Shown here piece after piece: positions 6,110 to 9,109 of a stretch of 9,109 bases of DNA. How positions within the stretch are numbered: position 1 is the first letter of the stretch; each line of letters opens with the position of its first letter. A model generated the notes under the pieces. That model did not search any database and was not told the origin of the DNA. It worked only from the letters and a program-made list of their open reading frames with translations. The position numbers and the translations under genes are program-made. This DNA is from Methylacidiphilum caldifontis (GTDB lineage Bacteria > Verrucomicrobiota > Verrucomicrobiia > Methylacidiphilales > CAMAQI01): contig CAMAQI010000088.1 in the NCBI GenBank assembly GCA_945860255.1, positions 1-9,109 of the forward strand, written 5' to 3'.

Positions 6110-6460
6110 ATGTTATGGATTGCATCAAAGTATTTAATCACAGCGGCAATGGTTGTCCTGATTTCGGAGATTGCGAAGCGAAGTGATAAAGTGGGGGGAT
6201 TGATTGCCTCTTTGCCTCTTGTGACTTTTTTGACTTTGATCTGGCTTTATATCGAGAAACAGCCAGCGGAGAAGATCGCCAACCATGCTTGGTACACCTT
6301 TTGGTATGTGGTTCCGACCTTGCCGATGTTTCTCGCTTTCCCCGTGCTTTTAAATCGATTTGGTTTTTGGGTAGCCCTTTTAATCAGTGTAGGAATTACT
6401 TTTATCTGTTTCATCAGCTTTGCCGTTGTTCTTCGTCGATTTGGCATCGAGCTGATCTAG
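6110..6460 (+). CDS. DUF3147-type small inner-membrane protein
   Basis: A 116-residue, almost wholly hydrophobic protein matching my recollection of the DUF3147 family in length and layout. Four membrane segments are visible at about residues 3-20 (WIASKYLITAAMVVLISE), 29-47 (GLIASLPLVTFLTLIWLYI), 60-80 (WYTFWYVVPTLPMFLAFPVLL) and 85-108. The characteristic pieces are LISEIAKRSDKVGGLIASLPL, followed by IWLYIEKQPAEKIANHAWYTFWYVVPTLPMF. The family's function is unknown, and proposals that it is a transporter or lipid-related protein would be guesses. The start at ATG 6110 has AAAGAG about 8 nt upstream; a second in-frame ATG at 6116 (codon 3) is possible. It is a single gene, divergent from aroC and convergent with the GT-C-like gene. 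Its coding strand is slightly G-rich (82 G to 68 C, counted by hand over 6121-6460), unlike the strongly C-rich coding strand of the coiled-coil gene on the same strand. Confidence 0.88.
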   Translation: MLWIASKYLITAAMVVLISEIAKRSDKVGGLIASLPLVTFLTLIWLYIEKQPAEKIANHAWYTFWYVVPTLPMFLAFPVLLNRFGFWVALLISVGITFICFISFAVVLRRFGIELI

Positions 6461-6568
6461 CACTGAAATCTCTAACAAAATGAAAAAGTGCTCGGCGTTC
6501 GTGCCCTGATCCCATCGGCCATCAATTTCCAGTTCGATAAGGGCCGAATTCCCAAGAGTCCCTTAAAC
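6461..6568. other. Convergent gap with a possible GC stem
   Basis: This 108-bp gap lies between two convergent genes. TCGGCC (6515-6520) and GGCCGA (6542-6547) can form a 6-bp GC-rich stem with a 21-nt loop. No T-run follows directly on either strand, so it is at best a weak termination or mRNA-end structure. I see no gene here. Confidence 0.3.
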
Positions 6569-8140
6569 CTACTCTTTTTTATTTCTCCAAAAAATGACCG
6601 TTGTTTTATCCTGATAAACCTGACTCCAATCCGGAAGTAACAGCAATCCCTGAACCAGGGTATCCAAAGGATCAAGAATCGCACTGTCGTAATTGCCTTG
6701 AACCAGTTGCTCTCTCCACCCTTTTCGAAGATGGTAAAGATTCATATACTTACCAGTCCAATCGTCGCCGTAATAATCAATGCGATCATCGATCATGACT
6801 TTCATTTTCGGATAAAAATAATACATGAGCGGACCTGCATTTCCCGTATGGTGAATCGGGCGCTGAAAACGATCGAGATGATCTCCAATGAAAACACGAG
6901 TCTCTTTCGGCAAAGACTCTGCCCCGATCTCTATTTTCTGCCCCATCTCTGAAACCCAAAAAAGAGCAAAGGTGACCACGCATGTTACAGAAATCCATAA
7001 GAGATCACTGCAAAGTTCCCGTTGCATCTGCGTAAACTCGCGCCATTTTTGAACCGTTTTCTCCTTCCACCAAGACTCTAAGGCTCGCTGCCAAATGCGA
7101 CAAATCGGCAGAGCCGCAAACATCATCAAAATAAATACATGGCGTCGGGTCTTAAATCCAAAATAAAGAAAGAGCAACACAGGCAGCAACTCCGCCCACT
7201 TCAACTTCTCTCCAGTTCGATTCAAAATCAAAGTGATGATCACGATAAAAAAACCAACCGCCAAAGGAAGGGCATTAACGAAATCAAGTCCCGCAGACTC
7301 CTCCAAAAGCCCCACACTTTTGATCATAAAAATCGTCTCAAAAATCCGAACCAGCAACCCAATACCATACGGATTTACCAAAGTGGCGAGAAAACAAAGA
7401 ATCATCGTCCGCAACCAAATCCTGGCCCCCTCTGTCCAGATCCTCTCTCCCGATTGACATCGATCGATCGCCGCTCCAATCCAAGAGATAAAAAGAAAAA
7501 GGAGTCCCCCCACAAATCCAGCATGAAGATTACACCAAAGCATGAATAAGACTGGAAGCAGCCATTGAAAAACTTTCCGCGGCCGCTCGAAATCCAAGGC
7601 CCAAAAATGGATCACGATGAGAGTGAAGAGGTAGGTGAACAAAAAAGGCCGAGCGAGAAGATGCGCATGAAGAATGATAATCGTGATCAAACTATAGACA
7701 AAGGCCACCGGTGCCGTGATCTTTTGATAAATCAACATCCGCCACATCAGCACCGGAATCATCGCAAAAGCAAACATCGAACAGACGGTAAAAAGCTTTA
7801 ATCCCCCCAAGATATTTAAATACCAAGCCACCCCTTCCGAAAGCCATTCAAAACGAACCCATCTCCCCTCTGGAATGGTATAACTAAATGGATCTTGAGT
7901 AATAATCTCCTGCCGCTCCCACATCAATCGACCTGAAGCCAAGTGCCGAGGTACCGCAGGATCCCCTAAAAAACTCACCCCCTTACTAAAAAGAATCGGA
8001 AGAGTCGCTGCAAAAAGAACCCACGCAACGGTCGGCAAAAGACAACGAAGAAAAAAAGGCAGCGGCTCATTTTCTTCATCGATCGGCTTCCCTTCATCAA
8101 ACTCAAGACTCATGAGTGAGATATACCGATTCCTCTTCAA
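6569..8140 (-). CDS. Multi-pass membrane protein, GT-C glycosyltransferase-like
   Basis: A 523-residue integral membrane protein with about ten hydrophobic segments (near 33-52, 112-132, 143-159, 164-180, 190-222, 243-258, 290-306, 317-328, 334-346 and 380-396), then a soluble C-terminal domain of about 125 residues. The first loop has GDPAVPRHLASGRLMW then TQDPFSYTIPEGRWVRFEWLSE, resembling the D-x-x-WHL-x-x-G...DPFS-x-T...W-x-x-x-EWL loop of GT-C-like proteins that use polyprenyl-linked sugars. Also visible are WCNLHAGFVGG (202-212), LVNPYGIG (254-261), FKTRRHVF (329-336) and NAGPLMYYF followed by MIDDRIDYYGDDW (449-461). I infer a sugar-transfer or cell-envelope role; the donor and acceptor are unknown, and transfer activity is not proven by these motifs. 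Start choice: TTG 8140 has AGGGA 7 nt upstream, while ATG 8113 (codon 10) has none well placed, so either is possible. It is the last gene of the operon, 26 bp after the LRR gene. Confidence 0.85.
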   Translation of the reverse strand: MKRNRYISLMSLEFDEGKPIDEENEPLPFFLRCLLPTVAWVLFAATLPILFSKGVSFLGDPAVPRHLASGRLMWERQEIITQDPFSYTIPEGRWVRFEWLSEGVAWYLNILGGLKLFTVCSMFAFAMIPVLMWRMLIYQKITAPVAFVYSLITIIILHAHLLARPFLFTYLFTLIVIHFWALDFERPRKVFQWLLPVLFMLWCNLHAGFVGGLLFLFISWIGAAIDRCQSGERIWTEGARIWLRTMILCFLATLVNPYGIGLLVRIFETIFMIKSVGLLEESAGLDFVNALPLAVGFFIVIITLILNRTGEKLKWAELLPVLLFLYFGFKTRRHVFILMMFAALPICRIWQRALESWWKEKTVQKWREFTQMQRELCSDLLWISVTCVVTFALFWVSEMGQKIEIGAESLPKETRVFIGDHLDRFQRPIHHTGNAGPLMYYFYPKMKVMIDDRIDYYGDDWTGKYMNLYHLRKGWREQLVQGNYDSAILDPLDTLVQGLLLLPDWSQVYQDKTTVIFWRNKKE

Positions 8141-8166
8141 AACAAAATCCCTTATTTTAAAATCAA

Positions 8167-8958
8167 CTAGAGAGCAAACAACCCCTCCTCCCGATTCTGT
8201 TTCTCCACGGTATGACGTATCCCCGCATTCTTCAAATGCGTCGCACTAAAGGATTGTAACTGATCCAAAAAAATCTGCGACGGCAATCGATCAACCTTCG
8301 GAAGACGTTTCAACTTGAGATGACGTAACTTCGGAAAAGCGACAAGCCAATCTAAATTCAACAAATTCCGCAAATTCGATAGTCGAAGTGAACTCACACT
8401 CCCGCTTTTCAATGAACCTAAATCTTGAATCATCGAATCGATAATCTCAATCTCTCGGAGATGCTCCAACTCCGCTATAAATCCAAACTCTCCCGTCGAA
8501 AAACCACTGAAGACAAGCCGCTCCAAATGCTGAAGCTTCATTAAATAAAATAAATCACTCCATTGCCCAGTCACGGATAACAATTTTATTTTTTTTAAAC
8601 ACACCAACGGCGCCAAAGAAGCCGTCCCATTCAAAAGCGACCCCAATTCAATCTCCGATAGCTCTTGAAGCCCCTCCACGGGAGCAAGCGAATCTAAACT
8701 CCAAAGACATTTTAAATGCAACGAGCGAGTTTGAGGGAAAAACATTAAAAAATGAAGAGTCCACGCCTGATGAGTCAGGTCCTTTACGATAATCGTTAAA
8801 TCTAAAAACCGCGAAAAAAGCCCCCCCAATTCACGGAACTCCTCCTCTGAAAGAAACTCCAAGATCTCCAGTCGCTGAGAATCCGCGGATTTACTACGGA
8901 CCACCTCTCTCCTAAATCTCTCAGGATCGAGACGATAGAGTGAAGTCGTAAAAGCCAT
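8167..8958 (-). CDS. Leucine-rich-repeat-like cytoplasmic protein
   Basis: A 263-residue protein without signal peptide or membrane segment. From about residue 75 to 240 it consists of irregular Leu-rich units of about 22-26 residues with the LxxLxL pattern of LRRs: TRSLHLKCLWSLDSL, LQELSEIELGSLLNG, LKKIKLLSVTG, LERLVFSGFSTG, LREIEIIDSMIQDL, VSSLRLSNLRNLL and LRHLKLKRLPKVDRL. The first 70 residues are charged and helical (DPERFRREVVRSKSADSQRL, then FLSEEEFRELGGLFSRFLDL) and may cap the solenoid. LRRs usually bind proteins; no catalytic domain is present. The ATG lies 16 bp after the stop of the PLP-enzyme gene and has AAGGG directly against it and GAGAGG about 11 nt upstream. It is evidently in one operon with both neighbours. 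The partner is unknown; the operon context suggests the PLP enzyme or the membrane protein. The repeats are degenerate, so a generic LRR-fold hypothetical protein is the safest name. Confidence 0.82.
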   Translation of the reverse strand: MAFTTSLYRLDPERFRREVVRSKSADSQRLEILEFLSEEEFRELGGLFSRFLDLTIIVKDLTHQAWTLHFLMFFPQTRSLHLKCLWSLDSLAPVEGLQELSEIELGSLLNGTASLAPLVCLKKIKLLSVTGQWSDLFYLMKLQHLERLVFSGFSTGEFGFIAELEHLREIEIIDSMIQDLGSLKSGSVSSLRLSNLRNLLNLDWLVAFPKLRHLKLKRLPKVDRLPSQIFLDQLQSFSATHLKNAGIRHTVEKQNREEGLFAL

Positions 8959-8974
8959 CCCTTAAACAACCTCT

Positions 8975-9109
8975 CTACCCGTTCTTCGGCTTGATCCCAA
9001 TTTTCTTCATCGCATTTTTGAGCGCCTCACCAAATCGATCCAACTGTTCTTTCGTATGCAGCGCAGAAATCGCAGTACGAATCAAATCTTTCCCCACAGG
9101 CACCCCAGG
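8975..9109 (-). CDS. Alpha-oxoamine synthase-family PLP enzyme, C-terminal end
   Basis: Only the last 44 residues are present; the gene continues beyond the right edge. They read PGVPVGKDLIRTAISALHT (1-19) followed by KEQLDRFGEALKNAMKKIGIKPKNG and a TAG stop at 8977-8975. The P-x-VP-x-G...R-x-x-x-SA-x-HT-x-EQLD pattern is the C-terminal signature of fold-type I PLP enzymes of the alpha-oxoamine synthase group. That group covers 8-amino-7-oxononanoate synthase (BioF), 2-amino-3-ketobutyrate CoA ligase, serine palmitoyltransferase and 5-aminolevulinate synthase, which condense an acyl thioester with an amino acid. The fragment cannot tell these apart, because the substrate-specific and lysine-bearing parts are missing. 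It appears to be upstream in the same operon as the LRR and GT-C-like genes. If it were a serine palmitoyltransferase, the operon would look sphingolipid-related, but that is speculation. Confidence 0.82.
   Translation of the reverse strand, partial: PGVPVGKDLIRTAISALHTKEQLDRFGEALKNAMKKIGIKPKNG

Noticed and set aside
7139..7549. 136-codon open frame on + inside the GT-C-like gene
   Set aside because: Its product is a low-complexity Lys/Arg/Gln/Pro-rich string with no domain, antisense to a gene with clear membrane topology; it is a shadow frame.
1..9109. CRISPR arrays, tRNA or rRNA genes, transposases, att sites
   Set aside because: I found no regularly spaced repeats, no cloverleaf sequence with a CCA end, and no mobile-element protein in any frame.

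Overview
The window looks like a piece of a Gram-negative-type bacterial chromosome with moderate GC. It carries nine protein-coding genes, two of them cut by the window edges, and no RNA genes, insertion sequences, phage genes or CRISPR arrays that I can see. The recognisable genes are housekeeping or lipid-related: enoyl-ACP reductase (fabI), squalene-hopene cyclase (shc/hpnF), a hopanoid nucleoside phosphorylase-like enzyme (hpnG) and chorismate synthase (aroC). The host therefore probably makes C30 hopanoids and possibly C35 bacteriohopanepolyols. The sequence does not let me name a phylum. A GT-C-like membrane protein of a kind I associate with Planctomycetes, Verrucomicrobia and deep-branching environmental lineages suggests an environmental bacterium, but that is inference.

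Layout, left to right. Positions 1-1261 (+): the 3' end of fabI, then a three-helix membrane protein of unknown function. Positions 1288-3968 (-): a two-gene hopanoid operon, shc then hpnG, with a 4-bp ATGA stop/start overlap. Positions 3969-4147: an AT-rich divergent control region with a 13-bp inverted repeat and five copies of TTAAAAAT. Positions 4148-4738 (+): a membrane-anchored coiled-coil protein. Positions 4750-5838 (-): aroC, convergent with the coiled-coil gene; the two stop codons sit in the arms of one small palindrome. Positions 5839-6109: a divergent intergenic region. Positions 6110-6460 (+): a small DUF3147-type membrane protein. Positions 6569-9109 (-): an apparent three-gene operon, read right to left, of an alpha-oxoamine-synthase-family PLP enzyme (C-terminus only), a cytoplasmic leucine-rich-repeat-like protein, and a multi-pass GT-C-like membrane protein.

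How the genes fit together. Shc cyclises squalene to hopene. HpnG is known to cleave adenine from adenosylhopane made by HpnH, so the pair marks the entry to extended hopanoid synthesis, although hpnH is not in view. FabI supplies fatty acids. The right-hand operon is the least explained part: an LRR-like protein placed between a PLP acyl-condensing enzyme and a GT-C-like membrane protein is not an arrangement I recognise. No clearly new defence or mobile system is visible. The most interesting items are that operon, the structured shc control region, and the unidentified membrane and coiled-coil proteins.
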